Shown here one piece after another: positions 1 to 9,092 of a stretch of 64,000 bases of DNA. The number at the start of each line of letters is the position of its first letter. Positions within the stretch are counted from its first letter, which is position 1. Under the pieces are notes generated by a model that ran no database searches, was not told the origin of the DNA, and saw only the letters and a program-made list of their open reading frames with translations. This stretch comes from G963422275 sp963422275 (GTDB lineage Bacteria > Pseudomonadota > Alphaproteobacteria > Rhodobacterales > Rhodobacteraceae), in the NCBI GenBank assembly GCA_963422275.1, contig OY729418.1:4092001-4156000 (forward strand). Reading direction: 5' to 3'. A program made the translations under genes and the position numbers.

Positions 1-1981
1 CGTACTTGCTGCCGAGGTTCAGCGCATCATCCCAAGCCCGTCTCGCTAACTTCGGAAGATCCTTGTCCGGACAGGACTTCGCATCCAGTCCAACGGGTGG
101 GATCGACAGATCCTCGTATGCCCCTCCTCCGTGAGCGGCATGCCGATGGTTCCGTACGACCCGAAGGATATGCTTAGCGTTCTTCGCATATCCAGGAAAT
201 GGGCCTAGCTCCTTCGCCATTTCGGCCGACGTAGCGAAAGATGTGCCGCACATCAGAGCAGTAAGGGATGCACAGACTGAACGACCCTCATCGCTGTCGT
301 ACCCCAATCCCATGCTCATCAAGAGACCGCCAATGTTTGCGTATCCTAAACCCAGTGTACGGAACCTGTACGACAGTTCCGCGATTTTTCGTGACGGAAA
401 CTGCGCCATCAGCACCGAAATCTCCAGTGTAATTGTCAGCAGTCGCGTTGTGTGAATGTACGCACTCGTGTTAAATTTCCCGCTCTCCAAAAAACGAAGC
501 AGGTTGATCGACGCGAGATTGCAAGCTGTGTCGTCCAAGAACATATACTCTGAGCATGGATTCGATGCCCTGATCCGGCCATCCTCGGGACATGTATGCC
601 ATGCATTTATTGTGTCGTCGTACTGGACGCCCGGGTCGGCACAGGCCCAAGCCGCATATCCAATCTCCTCCCATAGATCCCGGGCCCTAATCCTCTTGGC
701 GACTTTGCCGTCGGTTCTTCGATGCAGAGCCCATTCGGAATCCTCCGCCACAGCCTTCAAAAACCGGTCAGACACGCGAACTGAGTTGTTTGAGTTCTGG
801 CCAGATACACTTGCATACGCTTCCGATTCCCAGTCGGTGTCGTAGGTAGCGAATTCTATGCTTGTGTAACCTTGGCGAGCGTACTGGAGTACTTTGTTGA
901 TGTAGGTTTCTGGAACCATGGATTCGCGCGCACGGCGGATTGCAAGTTTTAGGTTTGAATTCTTCCTCGGGTTGCAGGCAGTCTCCCGATTGCCGTCCCA
1001 ACGGTTGATCTCGTTGAACATGTCGGTCATCAATTTCTCGATAATCCTCGACCCCGCAACGAGGGATGCAACTTTTTGCTCCTCGCGAACTTTCCAAGAA
1101 ATGAATTCCTCGATGTCTGGATGATCCATGTCGCAGATCACCATTTTTGCAGCTCGTCGAGTGGTTCCACCCGACTTAATTGCTCCGGCCGCACGATCGC
1201 CGATACGCAGGAAGCTCATCATTCCACTCGACCTGCCTCCGCTAGCCAGCGGTTCGTTCGCTCCCCGAATATTCGAAAAATTTGTCCCGGTGCCGGACCC
1301 GAATTTGAAAAGCCTAGCCTCACGAGACCAAAGATCCATAATGCCGCCATCCTTGACCAAATCGTCGTTCACAGACTGGATGAAGCAGGCATGAGGTTGC
1401 GAGCGTTCGTAAGCACTGTCGGATTTCCTTGTTTTACCGGTCTCAAAATCCACACAGTAGTGGCCTTGACTGGAACCGTTTATGCCATATGCCCAGTGCA
1501 ATCCGGTATTGAACCATTGCGGTGAATTCGGTGCTGCTCGTTGCGTGGCGAGAATAAATCGCATTTCGTCAAAAAATGCGCGGGCATCATCTTCGGAGGG
1601 AAAATATCGGCCCTTCCAGCCCCAGTAGGCCCAAGCGCCCGCCAAACGATCAAACACCTGCCTCGCGGAAGTTTCGTTTCCGTAGCGCTCCCTTGCAGGC
1701 AACCTTTCGAGAGCGTTTTCGTCAGGCTCCGATCGCCAAAGACATTTTGGGATACCCTCCTCGGCAACTAGCCTTAACTCACGGGCAACGCCTGCCTTGC
1801 GAAGGTATTTTTGCGCGAAAACATCCACAGCGACTTGGTTCCAAGACTTTGGAACCTCCAAATTTTCCAGTCGAAACACAATGACCCCATCCGTGTTCCG
1901 GATCTCGGAGGAAGTTTCGGTGAACTCGATTCCTTCGTAAGGATCTTTGCCTTCCTGCGTGAATATGCGCTCAATCTTCAC
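1..1981 (-). CDS. nrdJ: Adenosylcobalamin-dependent (class II) ribonucleotide reductase, 5' part only
   Basis: Reduces ribonucleotides to deoxyribonucleotides in the cytoplasm, using a cobalamin-generated thiyl radical. The minus frame stays open from a GTG at 1981 to the window edge, about 660 codons; the family is usually about 1200, so the C-terminal half lies outside. The start MKIERIFTQEGKDPYEGIEF is typical of alphaproteobacterial NrdJ, and a purine-rich GGAGAGGAGGGA ribosome site precedes the GTG. Visible family motifs are NSPQWFNTGLHWAYG, the SQPHACF cysteine that should be half of the active-site redox pair, the glycine-rich FKFGSGTGTNFSNIRG segment, and the active-site NPCSEY motif followed by CNLASINL. 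A MITE lies 36 bp upstream, so the native promoter may be displaced. No frameshift seen. Confidence 0.93.
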   Translation of the reverse strand, partial: MKIERIFTQEGKDPYEGIEFTETSSEIRNTDGVIVFRLENLEVPKSWNQVAVDVFAQKYLRKAGVARELRLVAEEGIPKCLWRSEPDENALERLPARERYGNETSARQVFDRLAGAWAYWGWKGRYFPSEDDARAFFDEMRFILATQRAAPNSPQWFNTGLHWAYGINGSSQGHYCVDFETGKTRKSDSAYERSQPHACFIQSVNDDLVKDGGIMDLWSREARLFKFGSGTGTNFSNIRGANEPLASGGRSSGMMSFLRIGDRAAGAIKSGGTTRRAAKMVICDMDHPDIEEFISWKVREEQKVASLVAGSRIIEKLMTDMFNEINRWDGNRETACNPRKNSNLKLAIRRARESMVPETYINKVLQYARQGYTSIEFATYDTDWESEAYASVSGQNSNNSVRVSDRFLKAVAEDSEWALHRRTDGKVAKRIRARDLWEEIGYAAWACADPGVQYDDTINAWHTCPEDGRIRASNPCSEYMFLDDTACNLASINLLRFLESGKFNTSAYIHTTRLLTITLEISVLMAQFPSRKIAELSYRFRTLGLGYANIGGLLMSMGLGYDSDEGRSVCASLTALMCGTSFATSAEMAKELGPFPGYAKNAKHILRVVRNHRHAAHGGGAYEDLSIPPVGLDAKSCPDKDLPKLARRAWDDALNLGSKY

Positions 1982-2024
1982 CCCCTTCCCTCCTCTCCAT
2001 CACTCTCAACATCTTTTTCATTTA

Positions 2025-2225
2025 GGCTCTGTTCGAACTTCTCAGGCGTATGCGATACACTTGGTTCCGACTTGCATTGACCATGGGGAGCAAAACAATG
2101 GATCATTCGCGGTTTCGGGACTGGGTTTCCAGCATCGATGAACTGACGGCGCTCGGCATCCACCGCCAAGAGCCTGCCTCGCGGCGGCCAGCGCCAGATC
2201 AAGCCTGCGATTCGCGAATTGAGCC
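2025..2225 (+). mobile_element. 201-bp MITE derived from an IS1595-type (ISSod11-like) element
   Basis: The ends are GGCTCTGTTCG and CGCGAATTGAGCC, inverted relative to each other. The element is bracketed by a perfect 8-bp direct repeat TTCATTTA (2017-2024 and 2226-2233), the duplication length usual for the IS1595 family. Its left 140 bases match the start of the transposase region at 19437 and its right 60 bases match the 3' end of the remnant at 61688-62055, so it is an internally deleted, non-autonomous copy. The same deletion structure recurs at 11159-11299 and in the disrupted copy at 46885-50024. Confidence 0.85.
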
Positions 2226-2283
2226 TTCATTTATCTTTATCATCGCAACATATTGTGTTTGTCAAGCCCGATGTCTCAAGAAT

Positions 2284-2360
2284 TGGTCGGGGCGATTGGA
2301 TTCGAACCAACGACCTGCGGTTCCCAAAACCGCCGCGCTACCAGACTGCGCCACGCCCCG
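2284..2360 (-). tRNA. tRNA-Pro, anticodon TGG, with encoded CCA
   Basis: Read on the minus strand it begins CGGGGCG and ends CGCCCCGA followed by CCA. The anticodon loop is TTTGGGA inside a GCGGT/ACCGC stem, giving anticodon TGG. The T arm carries GTTCGAATC. The acceptor stem pairs fully. It lies downstream of the cold-shock/DUF192 gene pair on the same strand. Confidence 0.96.
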
Positions 2361-2420
2361 TCGCCAACGAGATATTAGACAGTAACCGAAATGACAAAAC
2401 CTGAAATGACAAAGCTAGCA

Positions 2421-2900
2421 CTAGTCACCGCAAGGCCACACCGCAAAAGACTGTGGTAGGTGTGCGGTCTGGACAACAGTTCCTGCCTCAATGCCCAGAG
2501 CATCAATCAATCCTGCGTTAACCTCCAGCACGGCGGCAACTAAGTCACCGCCTTGGATTGCATCCGTACTCATCGGAATTGCGTTTTCGTGCAGGTCGGA
2601 AACCCTGCCCGATTTATCGATGAAAATCATGTCGAGAGGAATAATCGTGTTTTTCATCCAGAAATGCACTGGGCTCGGCACCTCGAATAAGAACAGCATA
2701 CCGGCCCAGCGTGGTAGGCTCTCCCGGTGCATCAGCCCCACTGCTCGGCTATCCGGTGTGTCGGCAATCTCGACTTGAAAGTTTGCCGTCCCCCAATCAC
2801 CCTTCAACCGCACCTCGTTTTCCCGGCAAGTAGCCAGCCCTCCACTAGCCGAGTGTACCAGACACAACCATAGCGCAGTTAGAGCAAGGCTCAATTTCAT
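2421..2900 (-). CDS. DUF192 family exported protein
   Basis: A 159-residue protein of unknown biochemical role. Starting at the ATG at 2900 it opens MKLSLALTALWLCLVHSASG, a signal peptide, followed by the DUF192 body with QVEIADTPDSRAVGLMHRES, FWMKNTIIPLDMIFID and VLEVNAGLIDALGI. A longer frame reaching 3002 exists, but it lies inside the upstream cold-shock gene and would bury the signal peptide. The start overlaps the stop of that gene as ATGA, so the pair is probably translationally coupled. This csp-DUF192-tRNA-Pro order is common in Rhodobacterales. The mature protein should be periplasmic or membrane-associated. Confidence 0.88.
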   Translation of the reverse strand: MKLSLALTALWLCLVHSASGGLATCRENEVRLKGDWGTANFQVEIADTPDSRAVGLMHRESLPRWAGMLFLFEVPSPVHFWMKNTIIPLDMIFIDKSGRVSDLHENAIPMSTDAIQGGDLVAAVLEVNAGLIDALGIEAGTVVQTAHLPQSFAVWPCGD

Positions 2901-3496
2901 AGGTTGGATTCGACATGTTCGTTCAATGCCGCAACCCCAGCTTCCCACGGTCGAATTTCCGTGGCCATTTTCCCCCGGGGGCCGTCCGTAACTCGCAAAC
3001 AAACCGCCTCACCGTTCTGAAGTTCCGCTAGGCTGCATCGACGCAGAACTTCCATGTGAAGAAAGACATCGTCTGGCTTTCCAAAAACGTTCGCAAAGCC
3101 GAATCCTCGTGTCTTGTCAAACCATTTCACCCTCGCCGGCTCGAGCCTGCCCTTGCTGCCCAGCGAGGTTCTCTCACCTCGAGTATGTTCTGAGACACCG
3201 CCAAGACCATTCGCAGGCTCTACGGACAAAACCTCTATGGCCTGCATTCCGCGATTCGATTGCTGCGCCACTAGTTCGATGATGGTCCCTTGGGTAACAG
3301 CATCGCAGCCAAAATTTTTGAGCACGTTAATGTGTAAAAGTATATCTTGGTCTGAGGCGTCGGAAACTACGAACCCAAACCCCTTCACCGCATTGAACCA
3401 TTTAACACGGCCGGTCACGATTCCATCTGTATTCACTTCCCGACATCCCGTGGCAAGCGAGGGTGCTTCCAATTGCAGAACCCATCCGAAAATCAA
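2897..3496 (-). CDS. Double cold-shock domain protein
   Basis: Likely a single-stranded nucleic-acid binding protein acting as an RNA chaperone. Two cold-shock domains are visible. The first has GRVKWFNAVKGFGFVVSD, the second ARVKWFDKTRGFGFANVF; both keep the aromatic RNP1-type KGFGFV/RGFGFA motif and the ILLHINVL/VFLHMEVL segment. A low-complexity linker rich in G, R, E and S joins them. The true start is uncertain: the first in-frame ATG is at 3496, but homologues usually begin a few residues before GRVKWF, so a GTG near 3442 is possible. An IS427-type element lies 45 bp upstream of the longest frame and may have replaced the promoter. The stop overlaps the DUF192 start. Confidence 0.9.
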   Translation of the reverse strand: MIFGWVLQLEAPSLATGCREVNTDGIVTGRVKWFNAVKGFGFVVSDASDQDILLHINVLKNFGCDAVTQGTIIELVAQQSNRGMQAIEVLSVEPANGLGGVSEHTRGERTSLGSKGRLEPARVKWFDKTRGFGFANVFGKPDDVFLHMEVLRRCSLAELQNGEAVCLRVTDGPRGKMATEIRPWEAGVAALNEHVESNL

Positions 3497-3540
3497 GGAT
3501 ATTTGAACTGTGCCAAAAATGCAAACAAATATGTGTTTTA

Positions 3541-4337
3541 GGTCGTGTACTCATTGATTTTGATCCAGAGGCGGATGCAGGCGATTGCGATTGCGGCGAG
3601 GAAGTTTCTTGCGAGCTTGTGATGGCGGGTCGCGATGCCTCGGAAGTGCTTGAGCTTGTTGAAGAAACGTTCGACGAGGTTGCGTTGGCGGTACAGGTGA
3701 TGGGATGCGGAGCGCTGCTCCCGGCGGTCCCGTTGGGTCGGGATGTGGGGGCAAGAGCCGTGGTCGGCGACGGTGTCCCGGGCCGGCTCAAGGCCGTCAG
3801 GGAGGACCGGCACGGCAGCCTTGTCGGAGGCTTGGCCCGGGGTGAGCGCGAAGCGGCGCGGCAGGCCAAGGCCGTCGACGACGACATGGATTTTGGTGCT
3901 CAGCCCGCCTCGCGAGCGTCCGATGGCGTGGTCCGGATCCCCTTTTTCCCGCCCGCGGCGTGCTGGTGGGCGCGCACCGCCGAGGAGTCGAGGAGATGAA
4001 GAGATCCCGGCGAGCGCGCCGCCAGCGCCTCGAACAGGCACTCCCGCACCCCTTGCCTGGCCCAGCGGTTGCAGACTGTCGCATGCGGCCCGCAGCGTTC
4101 CGGAAGGTCGCGCCACGGCGTGCCGGTGCGCAGGATGTGAAAACTCCCGCTGATCGCCCGCCGGTCGTCCACCCGCGGAACGCCCCGCGGCTTGTCAGGC
4201 GGCAACGGCGAGATGATCGCCCATTCCGCATCCGTCAGATCGTGCCGGCCCTGCATCCTCAATCTCCCACTGTTTGGAAGCTTGAATCACATCAGAGCCG
4301 GAAAGAAAATCCCTTTCCCCTTTATGAGTACACGACT
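3541..4337 (-). mobile_element. IS427-group (IS5 family) insertion sequence, copy A, degenerate
   Basis: The left end GGTCGTGTACTCAT and right end ATGAGTACACGAC are inverted repeats shared with the copies at 10114-10946 and 48625-49472. The transposase lies on the minus strand in two overlapping frames: orfA 3900-4262 with HDLTDAEWAIISPL, and orfB 3538-4116 with GRSRGGLSTKIH and YRQRNLVERFFNKLKHFRG. It is inactive by inspection: about 12 residues around the second catalytic aspartate (VADRGxDARAILKLI in sister copies) are deleted, three residues are missing in orfA, and the slippery run is A5 rather than A6. It sits between the cold-shock gene and pdxH. Confidence 0.85.
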
Positions 4338-4352
4338 TGGTCCCAGAATGTC

Positions 4353-4955
4353 TTATGGGGATAGTCTCACGATTCTCCACTTGTGTTCCAGCGAGTTACG
4401 GGTCCAGAGAATCCTGTCATGAAGACGATTCTCTCTATCTCGCCAAAATTCCACCTCAAGCGGAAACACTCTATATCCGCCCCAAAATCGCGGCCGCTCA
4501 GGGTGGTTCCCTGTCCGCACAGCAATTGACCGGACACGGTCAAGAACCTGCTTGCGGGAAGCAATTTCGCTTGATTGACAAGATGCCATGGCGGCGAACC
4601 GACTGGCAAGCGGCCTAGAATCAAAATAGCGGTCCGAAAGGGCTTCCTCGACGCGTTCGGTGGTTCCACGAACCCGAACCTGGCGCCCCAACGACTTCCA
4701 ATACAAGACAAAAGCCGCTCGCTGGACAGATTCGATCTCCTTCGCCTTGGTACTTTCGTAATTCGTATAGAAAACGAAGGCATTCTGTTCGATATCCTTC
4801 AGGAGCACCATTCGAGCGTTTGGCATCCCAGTGCTGTCTGATGTCGCAAGCGTGATTGCATTAGCATGGATTTCCCTTGTTGATGCCTCCTTCAGCCACC
4901 GCCTCACAATGCTGAACGGGTTCTGTCCAGCAAATATTCCCGACCTGCTTACCAT
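4353..4955 (-). CDS. pdxH: Pyridoxamine 5'-phosphate oxidase
   Basis: FMN enzyme that oxidises pyridoxine or pyridoxamine 5'-phosphate to pyridoxal 5'-phosphate, the last step of vitamin B6 synthesis and salvage. With the ATG at 4955 the product is 200 residues, the usual length; an in-frame extension to 5114 exists but is not family-like. Visible motifs are NPFSIVRRWLKEA, NAITLATSDSTGMPNARMVLLK, FVFYTNYESTKAKEI, FVLYWKSLGRQVRVRG, SDRYFDSRPLASR and, near the end, RPRFWGGYRVFPLEVEFW with RLHDR. Divergent from fabI. pdxA, from the DXP-dependent B6 route, is at 34.8 kb. The stop is only 16 bp from the IS427 remnant, but the C-terminus looks complete. Confidence 0.94.
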   Translation of the reverse strand: MVSRSGIFAGQNPFSIVRRWLKEASTREIHANAITLATSDSTGMPNARMVLLKDIEQNAFVFYTNYESTKAKEIESVQRAAFVLYWKSLGRQVRVRGTTERVEEALSDRYFDSRPLASRFAAMASCQSSEIASRKQVLDRVRSIAVRTGNHPERPRFWGGYRVFPLEVEFWRDRENRLHDRILWTRNSLEHKWRIVRLSP

Positions 4956-5193
4956 GTTCCCCAATCTGAACTTGCGTCGTGTGTGTTCAATACGCGATCG
5001 CAGGAAATTTTCCAATTTCCTTTGCGTGACAACCGCATAAGCTACCTGATTCCGACCTTCCAGTTTTCGCGGCAATTTAGAAATTAAAGGGCATTCGCGC
5101 AATGCCACGAGCAATTGACGACGGCACCTGTTGAAGCGTCGGCAAAATATGTCTAGAAGCCCAATCGAATTGGCTCAACATGCAGGAGCTCCG

Positions 5194-6012
5194 ATGTCCG
5201 TCAAATTGATGAGCGGAAAGCGTGGCCTAATCATGGGGGTCGCGAACGACAAGTCAATTGCTTGGGGAATTGCCCAAGCTTGCGCCTCTCAGGGCGCAGA
5301 ACTAGCGTTCTCGTATCAAAGCGAATTGTTTCGAAAGCGGGTTGAGCCACTTGCCGCGTCGCTCGGTATCCCGCTCCTAATTGAATGCGACGTAAGCGAC
5401 GAACGATCAATGGATGCTTTATTCAAGGACCTTGCGAAGAGCTGGGATTCCCTTGATTTCGTCGTTCACGCAATTGGCTACTCCGACAAGAACGAACTGC
5501 GGGGCCGCTACGTTGATACGTCACTGGCGAATTTCACGACATCAATGGAAATATCAGTGTACTCATTCACCGCAGTCGCACGGCGGGCAGAGAAAATGAT
5601 GCCATTTGGGGGATCGCTACTTACACTTACCTATTATGGTGCAGAAAAGGTCATGCCGCACTACAACGTGATGGGTGTGGCCAAGGCAGCACTGGAGACT
5701 TCCGTCAAGTATCTGGCTGCAGATCTTGGATCCCAAAACATCAGGGTGAACGCCATTTCGTCCGGCACAATAAAGACATTGGCTTCATCCGGGATCGGAG
5801 ACTTTCGCTACATACTCAAGTGGAACGAACTCAACTCTCCACTGCGCCGAAATGTTTCGCAGAGCGAGGTGGGCAATTCCGCGCTCTATCTTCTTTCAGA
5901 CCTGGGCTCTGGCGTGACGGGCGAAGTGCTGCATGTTGACGCTGGATACCATGTTGTCGGAATGAAGCGGGCCGATGCACCTGACATTGACGTTGTTACC
6001 GGTCGGAAATGA
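5194..6012 (+). CDS. fabI: Enoyl-[acyl-carrier-protein] reductase (NADH), FabI type
   Basis: Reduces the enoyl-ACP double bond in each fatty-acid elongation cycle. A 272-residue short-chain dehydrogenase-like protein. I chose the ATG at 5194, which has AGGAG just upstream; an ATG at 5131 would add 21 residues unlike the family. The N-terminal nucleotide-binding segment is GLIMGVANDKSIAWGIAQ, followed by DFVVHAIGYSDKNELRG. The catalytic Tyr-x6-Lys lies in YNVMGVAKAALE, preceded by SLLTLTYYGAEKVMPH, which is FabI-specific. The C-terminus has GVTGEVLHVDAGYH. The stop overlaps the gpt start as ATGA. Confidence 0.95.
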   Translation: MSVKLMSGKRGLIMGVANDKSIAWGIAQACASQGAELAFSYQSELFRKRVEPLAASLGIPLLIECDVSDERSMDALFKDLAKSWDSLDFVVHAIGYSDKNELRGRYVDTSLANFTTSMEISVYSFTAVARRAEKMMPFGGSLLTLTYYGAEKVMPHYNVMGVAKAALETSVKYLAADLGSQNIRVNAISSGTIKTLASSGIGDFRYILKWNELNSPLRRNVSQSEVGNSALYLLSDLGSGVTGEVLHVDAGYHVVGMKRADAPDIDVVTGRK

Positions 6013-6518
6013 CGGAGACATTCGAAATGCAGAATGAAAAGGCCTTTCTGGTTAGCTGGGACCAGTTGCACCGAGACGGAAGGGCGCTTGCATGGCGCCT
6101 TGATACGGAAGGCCCTGGAGGCGGGAACTGGCGAGCGATCGTGGCGATCACTCGCGGAGGAATGGCCCCGGCGATGATTGTGGCACGCGAGTTGGACATT
6201 AGAATTGTGGACACAATTTCCGTAAAGTCCTACGGTCACAAGCACCAGTTCAAGGCAGACATCCTGAAGCATCCGAACATTGAGCTTGTCGGTAAAGGAG
6301 AGGGCATACTAATCATCGACGACCTCGTCGATACCGGACGAACCTTTGAAATCGTCCGACACCATTTTCCGAAGGCACACTACTCTACCGTGTACGCTAA
6401 GCCGAAGGGCCGTTCGATGGTGGACACTTACATCACCGAAGTCAGCCAAGACACTTGGATATACTTTCCGTGGGATACCGCACTCCAGTATGTCGGACCC
6501 TACCGCAGCGAGAGCTAG
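6009..6518 (+). CDS. gpt: Xanthine(-guanine) phosphoribosyltransferase
   Basis: Purine salvage enzyme joining xanthine, and probably guanine, to PRPP. 169 residues. The PRPP-binding motif ILIIDDLVDTGRT (residues 100-112) is complete, and the earlier IVAITRGGMAPAMIVAREL segment is typical of the Gpt branch. The end WIYFPWDTALQYVGPY matches the Gpt C-terminus. It overlaps fabI by four bases, so it is probably cotranscribed and coupled, and it is followed 160 bp later by purB, placing a salvage and a de novo purine gene together. A start 18 bases further in (MQNEKAF) is possible. Confidence 0.92.
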   Translation: MTETFEMQNEKAFLVSWDQLHRDGRALAWRLDTEGPGGGNWRAIVAITRGGMAPAMIVARELDIRIVDTISVKSYGHKHQFKADILKHPNIELVGKGEGILIIDDLVDTGRTFEIVRHHFPKAHYSTVYAKPKGRSMVDTYITEVSQDTWIYFPWDTALQYVGPYRSES

Positions 6519-6682
6519 CAATTTTTTCACCGGGGCACGGGCTCATCCCCTGATTGCGAAACCAACCTAGAGGCGCCCCAAAGCCGGTGCGTCCCCCCGT
6601 GCGATGCCGGCTCGGGACTCGGCCCTGCCCAAAATACTGCGTTTCCTTAAATCATTTCTGCCCACCTAGACAGGATGCCCGA

Positions 6683-7987
6683 ATGCTCATTCGTTACACG
6701 CGACCAGCCATGGCTGAAATCTGGTCTGACAAGCACAAGCATCGAATATGGTATGAAATTGAGGCGCATGCCGGAGACGCGATGGCATCGAATGGACTCA
6801 TCCCTTTCGAAAACGCCGCAGCAGTCTGGTCTGTGCGCGATATCGATTTCGATGAATGTCGGGTTGCAGAGATCGAAAGGAAGAACCACCATGAGTTTCT
6901 AGCCTTCTTGACATATATCTCAGAACTCGTAGGTGCCAAGGAATCCAGGTTTCTGCATTTCGGCATGACTTCGTCGGATGTTCTGGACACCTCCTTCAAC
7001 CTTCAGCTCAGCGAAGCCGCCGACATACTGATAGCGGGCCTCAAAGGACTCTCTTCAGTGTACGAGGCATTAGCGATCGAGCACAAACGAACTCTGTGCA
7101 TCGGCCGGAGCCATGGCGTTCACGCCGAGCCAGTCACGTTCGGCTTGAAAATGGCCTACGCATATACCGAGAACCAGAGAAACCTCGCGCGGATGGAAAA
7201 TGCCCGCAATGAAGTGACCGTTGGTGCCATTTCTGGAACTACCGGCACTTATGCAAACGTCCATCCCTCCGTCGAACAATACGTCTGCGAAAGAATGGGG
7301 CTGCGGCCGGAGAAGTCGTCGACACAAGTCATCCCTCGGGACCGGCATGCGATGTTTTTCGCCACACTTGGAATAATTGCGTCCTCCATCGAGCGCGTCG
7401 CCGTTGAAATACGGCACCTTCAGCGCACGGAAGTTCTTGAGGTACAAGAATGGTTTGCCCCGTCGCAGCGAGGGTCCTCTGCAATGCCACACAAGCGGAA
7501 CCCGATTCTTTCGGAAAACCTCACGGGACTTGCCCGACTTGTACGGGCAAGCGTGATGCCAGCCATGGAGAATATCGTGCTTTGGCACGAGCGAGATATG
7601 ACGCACTCTTCGGTCGAGAGGGCCATTGGACCTGATGCTACGGCTTATCTTGACTTCGCGCTCGCTCGCCTCACGAGCGTTCTCAGCAATATCATCGTAC
7701 GCCCCAAAAATATGCGCCGCAATCTGGAAAAGTTAAAGGGGGCAGTCAATTCCGAAGCAATTCTCCTGCAATTGATCAAGAAAGGATTGCCCAGAGCCAA
7801 AGCTTACACTTTAGTCCAGCATTGTTCCCACAAAGTTTGGGACGAGGGGAAGAGCTTTAGGTCTGCCGTCGGTTCCTGCCGTGAAATCAGCCGGCATCTG
7901 AGCGAAGATGAAATCGACGAGCTGTTTGATGATGCACGTCATACAGCGTACGTGGATAGCATCTACGCTCGCGTTTTTGGTGCTTAG
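6683..7987 (+). CDS. purB: Adenylosuccinate lyase
   Basis: Splits SAICAR and adenylosuccinate, releasing fumarate, in purine synthesis. With the ATG at 6683 it has 434 residues, the family norm; the frame extends upstream to 6554 but that part is not family-like. The start MLIRYTRPAMAEIWSD is typical. Visible are HFGMTSSDVLDTSFN, GRSHGVHAEPVTFGLK with the conserved histidine, and the superfamily signature GSSAMPHKRNPILSENL carrying the catalytic serine loop. NSEAILLQLIKKGLPRAKAY is in the C-terminal helical part. The 164 bases between gpt and this start hold no other gene. Confidence 0.96.
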   Translation: MLIRYTRPAMAEIWSDKHKHRIWYEIEAHAGDAMASNGLIPFENAAAVWSVRDIDFDECRVAEIERKNHHEFLAFLTYISELVGAKESRFLHFGMTSSDVLDTSFNLQLSEAADILIAGLKGLSSVYEALAIEHKRTLCIGRSHGVHAEPVTFGLKMAYAYTENQRNLARMENARNEVTVGAISGTTGTYANVHPSVEQYVCERMGLRPEKSSTQVIPRDRHAMFFATLGIIASSIERVAVEIRHLQRTEVLEVQEWFAPSQRGSSAMPHKRNPILSENLTGLARLVRASVMPAMENIVLWHERDMTHSSVERAIGPDATAYLDFALARLTSVLSNIIVRPKNMRRNLEKLKGAVNSEAILLQLIKKGLPRAKAYTLVQHCSHKVWDEGKSFRSAVGSCREISRHLSEDEIDELFDDARHTAYVDSIYARVFGA

Positions 7988-8105
7988 TTCTGCGTATATT
8001 CCCAATTAATACAACGCGCCTTCAAGCGCGACGAGATCTCGATGTCTGACCGTTGGCAAGTTCATGCTTCGAAGACTTCCGATGTGCCTGCATTGTCTCC
8101 CGAGG

Positions 8106-8420
8106 TTAAGATTCGTTCATGATTTCGGATTTGGCCTGCGTGAAACATTCCTTGAATTTCTCTCGTACCTTGTCTTCGCCGATTAATTCCCCCAAGTCGC
8201 CGATGACCTTGCGCAACACATCTTCGTGTCCGGCCTCTTCAAAATCCGACTTGATTACTTCTCTGGCATATGCTTGTGCATCGTCGCCGATCTTTCCAAG
8301 ATGCTCTGCTACCCAAAGGCCAAGCAACTTGTTCGCCCGGGCATCAACTTTGAACTGAAGCGCCTCGTCGCGAGCAAACTTTGATTCGAACGCTTTTTCC
8401 CTTTCTTCGAATGCGGGCAT
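8106..8420 (-). CDS. DUF1476 protein, F1-ATPase inhibitor zeta type
   Basis: A 104-residue helical protein. DUF1476 members are the alphaproteobacterial zeta subunit, characterised in Paracoccus as an inhibitor of F1-ATPase hydrolysis. The N-terminal segment FEEREKAFESKFARDEALQFK is the inhibitory helix region, followed by ARANKLLGLWVAEHLG and DVLRKVIGDLG. In many alphaproteobacteria this gene lies next to purC; here about 3.1 kb, mostly of nested insertion sequences, lies between the two (8548-11299). It converges on purB, with 118 bp of intergenic sequence holding one short GC-rich hairpin near 8017-8034. Confidence 0.9.
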   Translation of the reverse strand: MPAFEEREKAFESKFARDEALQFKVDARANKLLGLWVAEHLGKIGDDAQAYAREVIKSDFEEAGHEDVLRKVIGDLGELIGEDKVREKFKECFTQAKSEIMNES

Positions 8421-8547
8421 TGCACATCTACTCCAATCAAGCCTCTTTCACTTTATATGGACTCGATAGCCGCATTTCGCAAGCAGATTGACGCCGGAAA
8501 CACGATTCTTGTGTGACGCAATCTCACTTTGAGCAGAAAATCGTTCC

Positions 8548-9092
8548 AACTTCTTATACACTTGGTTCCGGTTTGATCAAGATGCGGCAGGGGCGAGGTT
8601 TGGCGCGCAGCCCGTGGCAGACGCCCAAGCCCAGCCCTTGAGGTTGCAGATCAGGGAAGCACCCCCCGCGCGGCATCCTCATTCTGGGGTGGCAGACGCC
8701 CAAGCCCAGCCCTTGAGGTTGCAGAGCGCGGTGTGGATCCAGGCGAGAATCTCATGGGCCGGCCTGTCGCCGATGACATGGGGCCGGTGACGCTCCCGAG
8801 GCAACGCACTGCAGCCGCTCCAGCCGTCTTCTTGACGATCGCGGTCGCGCCCTTGTCGCTGCGGCAGGCTGGCCTCGTCGATCTCGACCAGACTGGACAG
8901 CGGGCTGCGTTCGGGGGCGACCATGGCGCGGCGAAGCTTGGCGGCGAGCATCCAGGCGCTGCGACAGGACCCGATCCCGAGCTGCTTCTGCAACTGCAAG
9001 GCGGAGATGCCGCTTGGTTCGGTGCAGGATGGTGCTGGCGGCGACCGAGGCTTGACGATGGCAATGGGCGCACTCGAAGCTGTGCGGCTTAG
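8548..9092 (-). mobile_element. IS1595-family (ISNwi1-like) remnant
   Basis: The right end reads AACTTCTTATACACTTGGTTCC, nearly the same as the outer end of the IS1595 element at 49928. On the minus strand, pieces of the transposase zinc-ribbon and DDE domain are readable in several frames (HSFECAHCHRQASVAAST, then DKGATAIVKK and SLVEIDEASLPQR). A segment of about 40 bases (PKPSP-coding region near 8610 and again near 8690) is duplicated about 80 bases apart. The 5' part is cut off by the IS5-group element starting at 9093. Not functional. Confidence 0.75.

Noticed and set aside
243..845. Possible frameshift in nrdJ, because no single start-to-stop gene is visible
   Set aside because: Reading the minus strand from the GTG at 1981 gives one uninterrupted frame to the window edge; the gene is just cut by the window.
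1076..1525. Plus-strand frames within 1-2000
   Set aside because: The minus-strand nrdJ frame is open throughout with clear family motifs, so these are shadows.
8610..8725. Two copies of a 40-base segment about 80 bases apart, considered as a CRISPR-like or regulatory repeat
   Set aside because: Only two units, both inside the IS1595 remnant; this is a local duplication in dead DNA. No CRISPR array was seen anywhere in the window.
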